NCBI GenBank assembly: GCA_051453625.1
Contig: JBOZIK010000001.1
Location: 159,411,055 to 159,475,054 of the forward strand
From: Welwitschia mirabilis
Taxonomy: Eukaryota > Gnetophyta > Gnetopsida > Welwitschiales
Reading direction: 5' to 3'
Length of the DNA: 64,000 bases
Shown: positions 45,001-58,199 of the stretch, one piece after another
How the letters are laid out: every line of letters starts with the position of its first letter
How positions within the stretch are numbered: position 1 is the stretch's first letter
Made by a program: the position numbers and the translations under genes
Notes under the pieces: model-generated
Told to the model about the DNA's origin: nothing
What the model saw: the letters and a program-made list of their open reading frames with translations, nothing else
Database searches by the model: none

Positions 45001-47365
45001 TTTGTAATCTCTAAAATTTTCTTATAATTATTAAAGGTAATGACAATTCTAATTGCATAAACTACAATAGATCACTATTACCTGTGTTTTAACTACTAAG
45101 GCATAAATTTTATCGCTTAAAAAATATAAGAATATTTTATTTTAATCCATTAGAGGTACTAATATGATTTTTTCCTACTATATTACATTCATTTATGTTT
45201 TTTTTTATCTTCAATGTTTTGCTTCATCTCTCTTCCATTATTCAAATGGACACTCATATATGTATATTTAAAAAAAACCAAAAAAGAACTTATTTAATAT
45301 TGTATTGTTATGTTGTTTATGAATAGAACATCTAATTTTTGTATTATCCACTAGATACAAAAAATACATGATAATATTAAATAGTAATTAATTTTTACTA
45401 AAGATATTAGTTTAACATTAATTATTTGATTTTTCATGATATTTCATCTTTCATAGTATTTGATTTTTTAATTTTAATAATATGTCCATGAAGTAAGGAA
45501 AAAATAATTATTTTATCTTTACTAATTATCATTAATAGTTTTAGTATAATATATAGAGACATATATAAATCCTTATTTATAACACAGTAACATGTCAAGG
45601 TTTTATACAATCAGAAATCATAGAAGTAAGCATTTACATTATCCAATGGCTATGACGTCATAAAATGAATCAAGTAGAATTGGGGAAAAAATACAAAATG
45701 ATAATTGTTATAAATTTTAAAATTTATAATTAAGTGGATTAAATTAAATGTTCTTTCTCAAGTAATTCGCTTAAGACTCTAACACTATACTAGATTATTT
45801 AAAAAATGAGAAATTACAGAATTACAAAAATTACATAGATGGTCATCTCCTTAAAAAATTTGAATAGTCATCATTAATTAAATATTTTACAAAAACTAGT
45901 TATTATAACTAGTTTTATTACTTATGGAGAAAGGAATTTTTTTACAAAATTGATTATTCATGGAACTTAGTTATGAAATAAGGATGATGTCTTGAAGTTA
46001 TTTTAATAGTTAAACTAATAATTGTCTACTTCATCCTCTAAATGAATTAAACTTGCAATAATCCAATCATAAGTTTGTAAAACCCATCATCCAATATTAC
46101 TTATAAAGATCATAAACTATGATCTTGTGATTGGGATTCCATAATTATATTATTAGAAATCATGATTAAGAATAATAATATAACCATGTCTAAAGGATAT
46201 CCTGATGACTAGTTGAGACATGCCATGAAAAACCTCATTTAACCTAATTTTATATTTTTTTAAATAGACAATATATACTTTAGCATTAAAAATAAAATTT
46301 TTAATAGGGCTTGTTTATAGTGGGTACTTTAGTAGATCATTTAAAAAGGGATTTTGAATCCATATTATTACAAGATAATGCTTTCATTTCTTGTTAAGAT
46401 TCTTATTGGAAAGGATTTTATAAAAATCAATTATAATGCCTTTTTCATTTTTTTTATTAACAAATTTCTCTTTTGGGTGCTTTTTCTTTTCTTAGACTTA
46501 AGTATTAATGGAAATCTTAACCATATCCCTTTCCTCCTTTCATTTCTTTTCTATTAATAACTCAAAAATTGATTCTGATTATAATTGGGATGAATTGATT
46601 CTCAACTAGCTCACTTGTAATTTGTTATATATACAACTTATTATATCCTTGCTTAGGAAAAATCACCATATTAGACTTCTTTCTCTTAACTTTAACTATT
46701 TTCAATGAATTTTCTTTTTTCAATCTTTGTTTAGGTCTTTGCCTCCTATTTATTTGAAAATGACATGCATCCATTGCATGACTTGATTGACATGGATTTA
46801 GAAAGGCCTTTTTGATTCTTCCAGTTTCTTATTATTACATGTAATAAGAAAAAGATCATCTAATCAAAGAAGTTTTCATGACACTAAATCATTTAATAAA
46901 TGACTTTTAGAATTAAAATATTTTATTTTATTTTCATGAATAATTCATACATTATACCACATAAAAACTAGTCTAGGTTATTTGATAGTTACTAAGTATA
47001 GATGGATTAACTTTAGAAAGTAACATCACCTTGAATACCTACTTACCTATAATTTATATGGATGGTATAACACCACATTTTCATTAAATAAATTTAGTTC
47101 AATAATAGATAGTATCTTATGAATATGCATTAAGCTTGTTCTACATAACATAATAATAGTGTGAGCGTATTTACAAATATGAGCTTGTTTTACATAATGT
47201 AATCATATTATGTATTAGTATTTAATATTTTCTAATGGCAAAAAAAACTTTAAATTAATTAATAAATAAATATAAATATAAATATAATTAGAATAAGGAA
47301 AAAATGAAGAAATAAATAAAATGAAAATATCAAATCATAATTAATGGATATGATTAGCAAATAAT
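42047..47365 (+). repeat. Long direct repeat, right copy, second part
   Basis: Continues the right copy after the copia insertion: 42047-42680 matches 6630-7240, and 42680-47365 matches 20870-24345. Here the junction corresponding to 7240/20870 is uninterrupted (ccatttattttagtcaatatc... ttactaataactaaat), so this copy shows the pre-insertion state of the left copy. It contains about 1.1 kb (44420-45540) lacking in the left copy. No coding content. Confidence 0.85.
42230..42340 (+). repeat. Second tRNA-like unit in the right copy
   Basis: Counterpart of 6781-6890: A-box-like aatttaattagcgaggtac and B-box-like atgagttcatacttt. The first unit of this copy is split by the copia element between its A-box (34505-34521) and B-box (42068-42083). 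Confidence 0.4.
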
Positions 47366-48100
47366 AAATATTTTAATTTGTAAAAACAAGTTATAGATAA
47401 TTAATTAGTAATTAACCAAGGTTACTTAAGTGATTAACTATGGTATAAAAAATACACAGGAGCATATACAAATATTTGAAAAAATATAATAAATAAAGCA
47501 TATGAAAATAGTCAAAGTGATGTGACATTAAAAAAATGATGATGCTTTGGAAAACATGAGTGAAAATAGAAAAAGAAATGTTATGTAACTAAAGGCATGA
47601 GAAGATATTTTTCAAAAGAATAAGGCATGTCAAAGATTATCACCCCTAAATTTTAATATTTTTAAACTCTAATTAATAATTTTTAATATTTTCAAACATC
47701 CATCTATATATATAATAATTATGAAAATGATATTTCAGCAAAAGATTTAATGTTTTCAAAGCTTCATTAAGAGTGAAATTTTTAAGGTCTAGAATATCTT
47801 CCCTTTCTAAAGGCTATAAATACCCCTTTATTCTAACCATGTAGATGAAAAGAAGAGGATGTTCTATGATAAAGAATAAAGAAAATAATTTTTTTTTTTG
47901 GTAATGGTATGTTAAATAATATTTATGTTATTTTGTAGGTATCCTTATTATGCTATAAAAGATGACATTTCTTGTTAATATTAATCTAAGGATATGGTAA
48001 TTTCTAGTCTATTTTATTTTAAGTTAATATAATAATAATATAATGTTATTTTATTGAAGCTTGAAAATATACTTATTTGATATTCAATGGTCATAGGCAC
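47365..48100 (+). promoter_or_regulatory. Stretch with a strong TATA box (47814-47826)
   Basis: CTATAAATACCCC is a near-ideal plant TATA box, preceded by a C/T-rich tccctttctaa and followed at about +30 by taaccatgtagatg. A putative acceptor (ttattttgtag) is at 47930-47940. It lies just past the end of the alignable long repeat, so it could be the promoter of that element or of an adjoining one. No coding region follows. Confidence 0.35.
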
Positions 48101-51100
48101 ATGGATGGAGATTTCAAATGGGACATGATGTAAAAGGTTACATATCATTTTTACAAGGGTTACATATCATTATCAAGCTTTTCTAATTATTAAAATCTAA
48201 GGATGCACTTTATTTTAAATAAATATGCTTAAAAAACAATTCATTATTCCACCCTAGTCTATGGATTTTTCTAAATCAATATATTACTCTCTAATATGCT
48301 TTCAACCACCATAATACATAGTTATCCATTATTAAAAACTATCAAATGAAATTTTCCCGCTTCTTGATTACATTTTAAGTTATCTTAAAATTTTGTTTGA
48401 TGTATTTTAAGATCATAATTGTAATAATAATATATATATATAAGAGATCTAAACCTATGCACATTTGGAATCTCATTTAAAGTTTATTCCTAATATTAGT
48501 CCTGATTCTTGTGTTGTTGGGGATGAGCTTCTACATGATACAAAAGACATAACCAATGGAGTTATTAATATTGGTATAAATTAAATAATAATTCTAATGT
48601 AATATGTATTATGATAACAACATGTGCTTATATACCATCCATTTACCTTTATGATAATATTAGTGGGATGAGCTACCACATGACGCATAGAGTATGGCTT
48701 ATGAAGATAACGATATATATGAATGTTTTTTACTATCAAGGTTTATGATATTGTTTTTTATTCTAACATCATGTAAAGAATCTTTTTCAAATCATAGCTT
48801 TCATTGCTACAAAATATATATCATTATGTATGTATATTACATGTTTATTTATTAGCTTACTATTTTCTATTTGTTAATAATATGTTTCTATACATAGTGC
48901 AGCCTTGTTAATTTAACCCATGTTTATAAGTTAAGAGCTTCAACATATTAGATTCGAATACTATGATGTATGGGTTGTGTTGTGGTTTACATCTATATAT
49001 TCAATGCACATCAAAGCACATAATTTAATGTTTTAGATATGAATCACAATTGAAACCTAAATATTTGATGGATAGCTTCAAGGTCGCAAGGATAACACTT
49101 GGGGTTTTCACCTAATAAAGAAAACTAGCAACTCTAGTGAGTGTAGTATGATTATAAATGAATTAGGTTTTTAAAATACATACATACATGTATGTACATA
49201 TATATGTATACACACACAAGATGAGTGCTCTTATTGGAGCGGGATGTGACTACTACTAATTTGCATAAACTAAAGTTTAAAATCTTTGCAAATATACAAG
49301 GCCATGTTGTTTTATAATAATAGTAGTATAATTATTCTTCTCACATAATTTTTCTTTAAGTATAAGGTTATGGATGTTTCCTTATAGCAATTATGACTCC
49401 TATGCTATGACGTTTAGTAAAAAGTAATAGTTAACAGTCATATTAATTTATATTTACTTATTATAATTTTTATGGATTGTTTATTAGTATAAGATAATGA
49501 ATAACTATTTAAAATCTTTGTTTTTATTATAATTATTATAATATATTAGTAAAATAATAATTAAATAGAAAGTTTAACAAATGACATGGTTGGATAAGTA
49601 CATAGCAAAACTTAATTAATTCATTCTTTACTAAGCTTAAATAGTACTTCTTTTAATCTTAGTAATCTCATAAGAGATAGAAGCAATTCATATAATTGAA
49701 TGGTTTCTTTATTAATCATTTAAGAAAAATTTTAGATTATTTTTATCTTTTCGAATTTAATTAATTTTGGTTTTATGTAATGGTATCAAGGAAAAAATTT
49801 TCTAGTAGTATAACCTAAAAGATAAAACTAACTAAAAGAGTTAAATTATTATTATTAGAGGTTAAAAACACATCAAGTGACAAACCAAGTAAATAATATC
49901 ATGATTATAATGTAGAGTCTAATCCATGTCATCAGAAAGGAAGTTCATTCCCTAATATATAATCAGTGAATGACCATGCACAATAAGCATAACTCAACAT
50001 AGATTCTGTTTTAGTAATGGATGGATTTAAATAATTTCTAATTTAAGCTATGTAATAGTATAAACAACGACCTTTAAGTCAAGTTAGAGAAAGAACAACT
50101 TAAAATGAATTAATGAGAAATTAAATTTAAAGTTTCATGAAGTTATGTCCATTATAGTTTAAGAGGAGTATAAATGCAATAGATAAAAAAGCTTAGCTTA
50201 TTAACATTGAGAAGGTTTTAGGTCCCCTTGAATGTAATGAAACAACAAGTTATTTTTTAACCACTTACATCCTTTAGGAAAAGGTCAACTTATGGTGGAA
50301 GATAGAAGTAGTAAAGTTGGGATATGAAGAGATTATATGTAAAATAAACTAACTTAAATTACTCTTATTAAGTAAAATTCTTTTACTTGGATTTAAATTA
50401 ATTAAAATACTTAGCAAAATCTAGAATAAACTTGTACATAGATATTATCATATATTCTTAAAAAAACAAAACATTACAAATATTTCTTATCAAAAAATTA
50501 TTTTGATTTGTAAACAATAGCGATGTCACCTATGTGTTATATCTTTCTTCCTAATTTTTTGTCACATAGAGATATCTTATATATGATTAATGGCATCTGA
50601 ACTAATTTTAGTACAAAAATAGGTCTAGGTTTATAATAATTCATAACCAATATGATAAGAGACTACATATTCTATTAATGACATTTTATCTTGATATCTA
50701 AAGACCATTCAAACATAAGTTACTTTTACTCTGGGTTATAATCTAAAAAAATATGGTTGGTCTCAACTTTAGAGGCTTATACTTCACCTCAACATACCAT
50801 TAAAAAGGTGACAAGTAACACATGAGGTGGATGTATGCTTACAAGTAACCCCTTATTTCTTAAAGCATCTTAAGATGATGCAACATGATTATTTGACACC
50901 AAGAGCTTAAGATATTAAGTCAAAGTATGTTTATACATGTAGAAACAATGAGTGGTAATTAAATCCACTTTTAGAAGGGTTTTGTATAAAAATGAAATGC
51001 AACCCATCTTAAGGATGAAATCTAAGTATAGGGATGAAGTTTATTAGGACTATCTTGACTTGGTTATGATTCAATAAATACAATATAGAAATACATGCAT

Positions 51101-52645
51101 ATAAATTCTAACTAATATAGATATTTAGTTTATTATTTACCTAAAAAATGTAAATGTAACTTCATTAGTTTTATTTATTACAAGTAATCATACATAAAAG
51201 AAAATAAAAACATACGTAATCTTCATTTGGCATATTAGAAACTAATTTATTTGAAAAATATAAAAATTAAAATCAAGATATTATGAATAGACTTTCTTTT
51301 TCTTTCTAATGTTAATAACAATAATACATTCTAAATAAATCACAATCATATTCTAGATTTCAAGTCAAAAATGAAAAAAAATCTATGTATGAAATTACAC
51401 TCTCTTTAAACCTGTTTCTTCAAGTCCAACTCATGATCTTTTAACATGATGATATGATTAATGAAAAGATAAGTAGAGCACAAAACATCATTATTTATCA
51501 TAATTCATTTATGTACAAAACCCATAAATAAGATACAAATTAAAATAAATAGTTAAGTTGAGTGGGTTGCCAAAATGAAAATATCATGAATTTATAATAA
51601 TATTTACTAGAAAATAGTGAATAAAAAATAAGATAATTTTATATATAAATGAGAAGTATTAATAATATTATAATATTAAAATTAACATTAAGATACATCT
51701 TTTAGTCAAACTTAACTTGTCATAAAATTGGCAATTTAGTTAATATTCAAGAATAAAGGCCTTAATAAGAAGGGAAAAAATTATGCTTTATTAAAGAAAT
51801 TTAACATACATGATCTCGAATTAAATTGGTTTAGTTACTATACATCTTAAACTATTAGATATTAGGATAATTTTATTACATAAATTTCCTATAGTTAGTT
51901 AGATATTATTGGCTTTTAAGGAACTTCATAATTAAAAATTCATAATTGATTATTTATAAAATTAGAAGTAAACTATTATAAGTTTTATTAAACTATACTC
52001 ATGATACAATTTATAAAATTAAGAATAAATTTTTATAGTTCTTCTTAAACTAGACTTATAAAATAACTTCAACAATTAACTTTATTATAGTATTCATAAT
52101 ACTACACTTTATTCAAAAGATCATAACCTTTAAAATACTTTAAATTTGGACGTGATTTAATATTATTTAAAAAGATTTTTCAATTCTCTAAGACTTACAC
52201 TACTCATTTATTCAAAGTACTAATTATTAATTCTATAATCTATGATTAATTGCTTATAGTATTTTATGCTTATTTTCTATTTACTTATCTAAAAATATGT
52301 TTTAGAAAATTACTAAATCTGAGAAAAATTACTATTAATAAAATTTTAAAATCTTAACTGAATCCTAAACTTATAGAAAAATTTATTAAATTTTAATTAA
52401 TATTTAATGATTTATAGTCCTCCTAACTCTTGTTACTAATTTGAAAAAAAGTGACTTTATCTATACAAGAATGTAAAAATTTATATCTAAATTTAAATGA
52501 CTATAGTCAATAAAATTAGTATAAATACTTAATATAATTAATATATGAAATATACAAAATAAGTTTTAACTAATAAAAATTCACATTAATTAGAAACATT
52601 TATGTGAAAATTTAATTTAAATTAAACAAATTCAATGAGCCTTAG
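48100..52645. other. 4.5 kb AT-rich stretch without recognised gene
   Basis: No retroelement protein block seen on either strand. Small items: two similar 'ggatgagct-c-acatga' segments at 48523-48540 and 48667-48684; AT/GT-rich near-palindromic sequence at 49178-49216; a less AT-rich patch at 49080-49260. The rest is low-complexity A/T. Confidence 0.5.
49178..49216. repeat. Near-palindromic catacatg/atatatgtat microsatellite
   Basis: acatacatacatgtatgtac followed by atatatatgtatacacacac; the first half can fold back on itself through catacatg-tatgta. Confidence 0.8.
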
Positions 52646-53742
52646 TGATGAAAGCTTATGTGGTGAAACAAACATTGAAAATATTAGAAAACTATGCTAG
52701 AAAATGTAGAAACTATGATACTTCTAATATAAAATAATATTAAACCATTAAATAAAATCAAGGGCTTACTAAAGAAATAGTTAAGATATTTGGTACTTTA
52801 ACCATTTAGTTTAAAATGCATCATTACGATAAGATCATAATGAAGTTACTTGAACTAGTTAGGTGGGTTTATTTGTTAAAAGAGTTTTCTATTTACATAT
52901 ATTACATTAGGGAAAATAAAGAAAATAAAAAAAATGATAAAATTTAAATGAGAGACTAAGCAATACTTATTTCTAAGCACTATTAATTATCATCATTCAT
53001 GTTCAGCTACACAAACAAGAGCAAGTAAAAAATAATATTACCTTTTCAAGAAATAAAACATGCACACCATGATACCCAAAATATTAGCTTTTGAGCTTTA
53101 TATTAGAATATCAAAATGTTAAATAGAGATGTATTAATAAGCTTATGTTTTTATTTGCAGGTAACATGGGAGCANNNNNNNNNNNNNNNNNNNNNNNNNN
53201 NNNNNNNNNNNNNNNNNNNNNNNNNNNNNNNNNNNNNNNNNNNNNNNNNNNNNNNNNNNNNNNNNNNNNNNNNNTTAATAAGCTTATGTTTTTATTTGCA
53301 GGTAACCTGGGAGCATTAGAGATGTTATTTCATCATTTATGATATGGCTAGAGCTTCCCTCTTAACCTTCTTGCTGAGTCTTATTGCTAAAGGCTTTTGC
53401 CAAAGAGATCCCCACTTTTTGTGGTGATATCCTCCTTATACCTCTTCTGTTTTGTTCTTTCCTTTCTTTGCTTCTTAAGGATAGGTTTGTGGTTGAGGTT
53501 GTTATTGTCTTTTCACCACCTTAGTCTTTTCCTTTATCCAAATGCCAAATGGCATTTTGTACCTATAACATAATGATATTATATACATATACACACACAC
53601 ACATACTAACCTACTAATATATTAACTAATTAACCTACTAAATAGCTAGTACATTAACTTAATTACTAAAAAGGAGCATTTCATATCATCTAAAATGTAT
53701 AATGATGAAAACAAAAACATTCCATTAATAACTAAATTTACA
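52646..53742 (-). repeat. LTR, copy 2 of the gypsy-1 type
   Basis: Starts TGATGAAAGCTTATG and ends CTAAATTTACA, aligned end to end with 5025-6002. It includes a 100-N gap (53175-53274). Without the gap and the duplicated 41 bp beside it the length is about 956 bp, near the 978 bp of copy 1. Flanking 5-mers (cttag, taaaa) do not match and no gypsy-1-type internal sequence adjoins. It could be a solo LTR or belong to a lost element. Confidence 0.75.
53175..53274. other. 100-N gap flanked by a 41-bp duplicate
   Basis: 53134-53174 and 53275-53315 are the same 41 bp (ttaataagcttatg...gggagca) with one difference. The homologous LTR at 5 kb has only one copy, so the duplicate is most simply two contig ends that overlap but were not merged. 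Confidence 0.9.
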
Positions 53743-55450
53743 TAAAAATTAGTTCTCATCACTAAGGATGAAAATGAAATACTACTTAGTATAAATAAGA
53801 TTAAGGATTAATAAGTAGAAGAAATATACTTAAAAAAGGAATTATTGAAGGCTTCTACTTGATAAAGATTGATGATGATTTAATGAAGTCCTAAGCTTTA
53901 AGATCCTTAACTCGAAGATTCAAGCCTCAGGGTCTATATTTAAACAAAAGAATAAGAAGAGAAGAGAATAATATGGAATAATAAGAAGAACATTTAATAG
54001 CATGCTCTTACATAAAAATTAAAAAAGTGATTTTCAAGAGAGGAAAGGCCTCCATTCAAAAGTAAATGATAGAATAAAGGTCCTTGATTTAATTTATTAA
54101 AAACCACACACACCATTTTACCCACGAGGTCATATGATTACATTAAAGTGAATGTGATTGATCACATTAAATTAGATAAGATGTTTAATGACAATTTTGT
54201 TGAGCTTGAGTCATAAGTGATATTAATGTATAGATGACCAAAAGGAATCATATTAATGACTCATTCATCTAAGAATAAGGTTAATTAGATACAACATTCT
54301 CTTATTAATATTTTGTATGCTCATAACTATACTTAATAAATTTAAAACATGAATTAAGCCATGTGTAACATTAATTGAAATAAGAAATCTTTTCCTATGC
54401 ACCAATATCAAAATTATCATGTGTTATAATGAGATAATTTTTTCCAATTCTAATGAATAAGAACAAAAATATTTTATGATCAAATGCTTTTGTAAATATA
54501 AAAAAGGATGAAAGTCATGATAGAGTAAAATCTACTCATTCATTCTTCTTGGTGTACGAATAAGAGTGCATATACTCATTTACATGCTCATTAATTTCAT
54601 AATCCATCAAATCCTACAATACAAAACACGAGAAAAAAATGTCATAATAGAATGTACTTTTTTGCACTGGAATAAATAATTTGTTTTAACTAAAATCGAT
54701 TTTTTATCCATTTCTTTTATTAACTACAACAACCATTTAGTTTTATGAAATAATCTTTTTTAACTTGGATGACATACATCAATAAACGAGTATTATAAAA
54801 GTATAATATGTCATTTGTGAAAACATTTTATTATCATTTTATATCTTCTTGCAAAATTATCAATTTAATAATTTTACCATGGATTCCTTTGCATCAATGT
54901 AATTATTCGATTTTAACATTTGGCTAGCTTTGTTTATTAATTTCTTTACTAATAGAAAATTTCATAAATAATCATCAAAATATCATGAATAATAAATTTT
55001 TTAAGAAAATTAAGATTAATTATTTAAAAGTATTATATAAGCATCTAGAATTCAAATTTAAGAATAATGCATATTGTTGACATAATGAAACATATAAGCC
55101 ATTATTGGTTAATAAATATTAGTTACTATAAAGCCTTACCATAAAGCATCATCTAAATAAATGATTAAGATGTCTAATTTTTGAGTAATAAAAGGCTAAA
55201 AAATTTGGGATATAATATGCTTTCCCACTTACAATGATTTTCTCTTAAGAATTAGGATACTTAAAGAGTTTGAAAGTTTATAAATATATATTATATGATT
55301 AAAAACGATTTGGTTATTAATATTTCATTGTTTATTTTAACTTCCAAGTAGCTTCATCAAGGATATGATTACTCCACTTTATATTTATTTGATGGGTATC
55401 CCTATTTTGTAAAGTAATTGTTCCTTAATTCAACATTGCTTTTAGCTCTT
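53743..55450. other. 1.7 kb AT-rich stretch without recognised gene
   Basis: A slightly less AT-rich patch at 53880-53940 and otherwise only A/T-rich sequence. It sits between the LTR copy and the end of the gypsy-3 integrase and may hold the decayed 3' part of that element. Confidence 0.4.
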
Positions 55451-56500
55451 CGATAGTTAAACAATCAGGTTCCACCTAAATGTGAGAATAATTTAACATG
55501 TGAGAGGTATAATGCAATATACTTTCTTAACATAATTACATGGAAAACATTATGTGCATCAATTGGGAGTAGAAAAATCTTGTAAGACATAGGTCTAATA
55601 AGTTCTAGTATCTCAAATGGTCTAATGATTCTACTAATTCCATTGATGATACTATAAGGAATACATGACTACTTAAGATCTCTTGTTTAATTATTTGCAT
55701 ACATATTTGTCTATTTGCTACTTCTTTAAGCCTATTCTTAATGATTCTTATCTTGTCTTCCATTTCTTATAACATTTCTAGTTCTATGATTAGTCCTTCC
55801 TCAGGTTCTCTTTATGTAGTAAGTGTTCTACATTTTCTATCAAATGAAGCTTCAAATTAAGTCATATATATTAAATTTTCATAATTGTTATTATATAAAA
55901 ATTTAATAAATGATAGATATTCTTCCCAATACTTAGGATCATTTAAAATACCTGCTTTAACTAAATATTCTAAAACTTAAATAACACTTTCTACCTAATC
56001 ATATCTATGTGGATGAAATGTAGTACTCATGTTTAACTTGGTTCCTAAATCCAAGTGTAATTCCTGTGAAAATATAAAGGTAAATTTAAATCCATCTTAT
56101 ATATAACTACTAAAATTACACTATGTAAATAGATAACATTTTAAATATATATACTTTAAATATATCTTTAGCACTATAATTATATTTTAATGGGATTAAT
56201 TATGTTGACTTAATTTTTCTATCAACTATAATCATGGTTACAGCATTATGTCTTTTCATTTGTGGAAGTCCTAAGATAATATTCATGTAAATCACATTCC
56301 ATTTATATTTTGAAACATTATGATAATAGAGTAATCCTACTAGATTTCCATGTCTTACCTTAACTTGTTAACAATTTTAACAGTGTGATATAAAATTTGC
56401 TATATCTCTCCTTATTCTTGACCATCAAAAGTTTTTTCTTCATGTTTTGGTGCATCTTAATGTCTATAAGATGATGTGATATTCATAGATTATCAATTTA
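55450..56500 (-). pseudogene. Integrase remnant of gypsy-3
   Basis: The zinc-domain end and core start read WWSRIRRDIANFISH, then VKVRHGNLVGLL, then MNIILGLPQMKRHN with IIVDRKIKST (about 56420-56210). The first catalytic Asp is Asn (MNI for MDF). The second half reads KLNMSTTFHPH (about 56040), VLEYLVKAG, YWEEYLSFIKFLYNN and EASFDRKCRTL (to about 55800). The C-terminus reads IRPFEILELIRPMSYKIF and NVFHVIMLRKYI (55650-55520). All blocks fit chromovirus-type integrase. A chromodomain was not resolved. Confidence 0.85.
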
Positions 56501-56749
56501 AACATTAACATATGTCTAATTTCATCTACATTAAGAAGTAGAAGCATTCTCTTAAAATTGATAATACTATCTTAATCAATACTAAGATGTTTTTAATTCA
56601 TTAATTTTGTACATGATCCTTTAATTTTTGATAATTTTTATTTATGGTTTGATGCTCTAAAATAATAAGTATCTAACTTTAAATTTTTATAATTGCTTTA
56701 AGATAATCCTAACTACTAACAACATCTACAACTTTATTTCCTTTACCTT

Positions 56750-57180
56750 TATGATATAAATTTTTAAGATCAAGATCACATAGAAGTTTCATCCATATTC
56801 TTTATCTAAGACTCAATTTAATTGAGTGAAAATGTACTTTAAACTCTTATGATTAGTTTAAATTTAAAATTTAACACCATAGAAATAATTCTTTAGTATC
56901 TTAATATTATTGCAACTAAGTTATTAATTTCTCTTATGTATCTTAGGTTGTTTTGATTTATAACCTATTACTATTTTATCCTATTTAAGAATATCTCTAA
57001 GGGCTTTTTCTAATGCACTATTATGAACTAAAAAGTACTTATGATTATCCATCATCACTAAAACTAAAGCACTAGTTAAACATTCTTTAAGAAAATTAAA
57101 GGATTACTAACATTTTTTGTCCATTAAGAGTCTCTATTTTTACTTAAAAGATTTATTAAGAAAAAAGCTATCCTAGAGAA
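56750..57180 (-). pseudogene. RNase H region of gypsy-3
   Basis: Assigned mainly by position between RT and the integrase zinc domain. Readable fragments are short and frames change often, so individual catalytic residues were not verified. Confidence 0.45.
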
Positions 57181-57860
57181 CTTAGAGATAAATTAGTAAT
57201 ATTGCCCAATAAGGCTAAGTGCCCAATAAGGCTAAGAAAGATTCTAATCTTAGTAACATATTTAGGTGCATGTCATTTTATAATTACACTATGTTTACTT
57301 GAATCAATTAAAATTTGTTCCTTAGATATCACATGAATTAAAAATTGGATGGATTATTTCTAAAAGGAACATTTCTCTATGCTAGCATAGAGATTAATGT
57401 TTACTTAAGGTTTACAATACTATTTTCAAGTGTCTCTTATGTTTTTCATAGGATTTGGATTAAATGAGAATGTCATCAATAAACATAATTACAAAGGAAT
57501 TAAGATGTTCTTGAAAGATGTAATTCATAAGAAATATGAACATGATAGGAGAATTAGTTAAGCCAAAAGGAATGATAGTGAATTTTTTATGAATAAGTTT
57601 TTCCTTAATTTAAATTTTATGATATTTATATTTTTAAACTTTTAAAAATAACTTAGCTTTCTTAAATTGATCAAAAGATTATCTACACTTGATAGTGAAT
57701 AGTTGTTCTTAATGGTAACTTTATTTAACTATCTATAATCAAGGAATAATCTAAGTGTGTCATTATTTTTCTTTATAAATAATAGAAGTGCTCCCCATGG
57801 TATTACACTAGAGTGAATAAAATCTTTTTATAAGATATCTTTAAGTTAAATTTTTCATTC
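57180..57860 (-). pseudogene. Reverse transcriptase remnant of gypsy-3
   Basis: About 57830-57700 reads DFIHSSVIPWGALLLFIKK, then NDTLRLFLDYR-LNKVTIKN. The catalytic block VIMFIDDILI lies at about 57490-57460, with both Asp codons (57472-57477) intact. It continues to the thumb around 57300. Frameshifts and stops elsewhere make it inactive. Confidence 0.8.
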
Positions 57861-58199
57861 TTTTATTTCTATAGGAGACATTCTCTATGGTGCCTTATAA
57901 ATTTATTAATTTTCTTGAATTAAATTAATGGAAATCTTAACTTCTTAAAGAAGTGGAATTTATAATAACTTTGTTGTAAATACATCAAGATATTCTTAAA
58001 TTTTCGATATACTTTTTACTAAAGTTTTTCCTTCTCTTATGTTAATTAATTTTAGAGAAAACATATAAACTAATGATCCTATCATGATCCCCTTTTGTAT
58101 GAATGAATGCTATCTAGTTTATGTTTTGTTAATTATAGTTTTAATATTTTATTAAAAGATGTAAATGATCATTCAAGAAATATGACCTTTCTAAGACTA

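Noticed and set aside
46354-46557. 67-codon hydrophobic ORF
   Set aside because: Not conserved in the other copy of the long repeat; T-rich sequence.
53116-53342. ORFs with repeated SLCFYLQVTWE
   Set aside because: They span the N gap and its duplicated flanks; assembly artefact.
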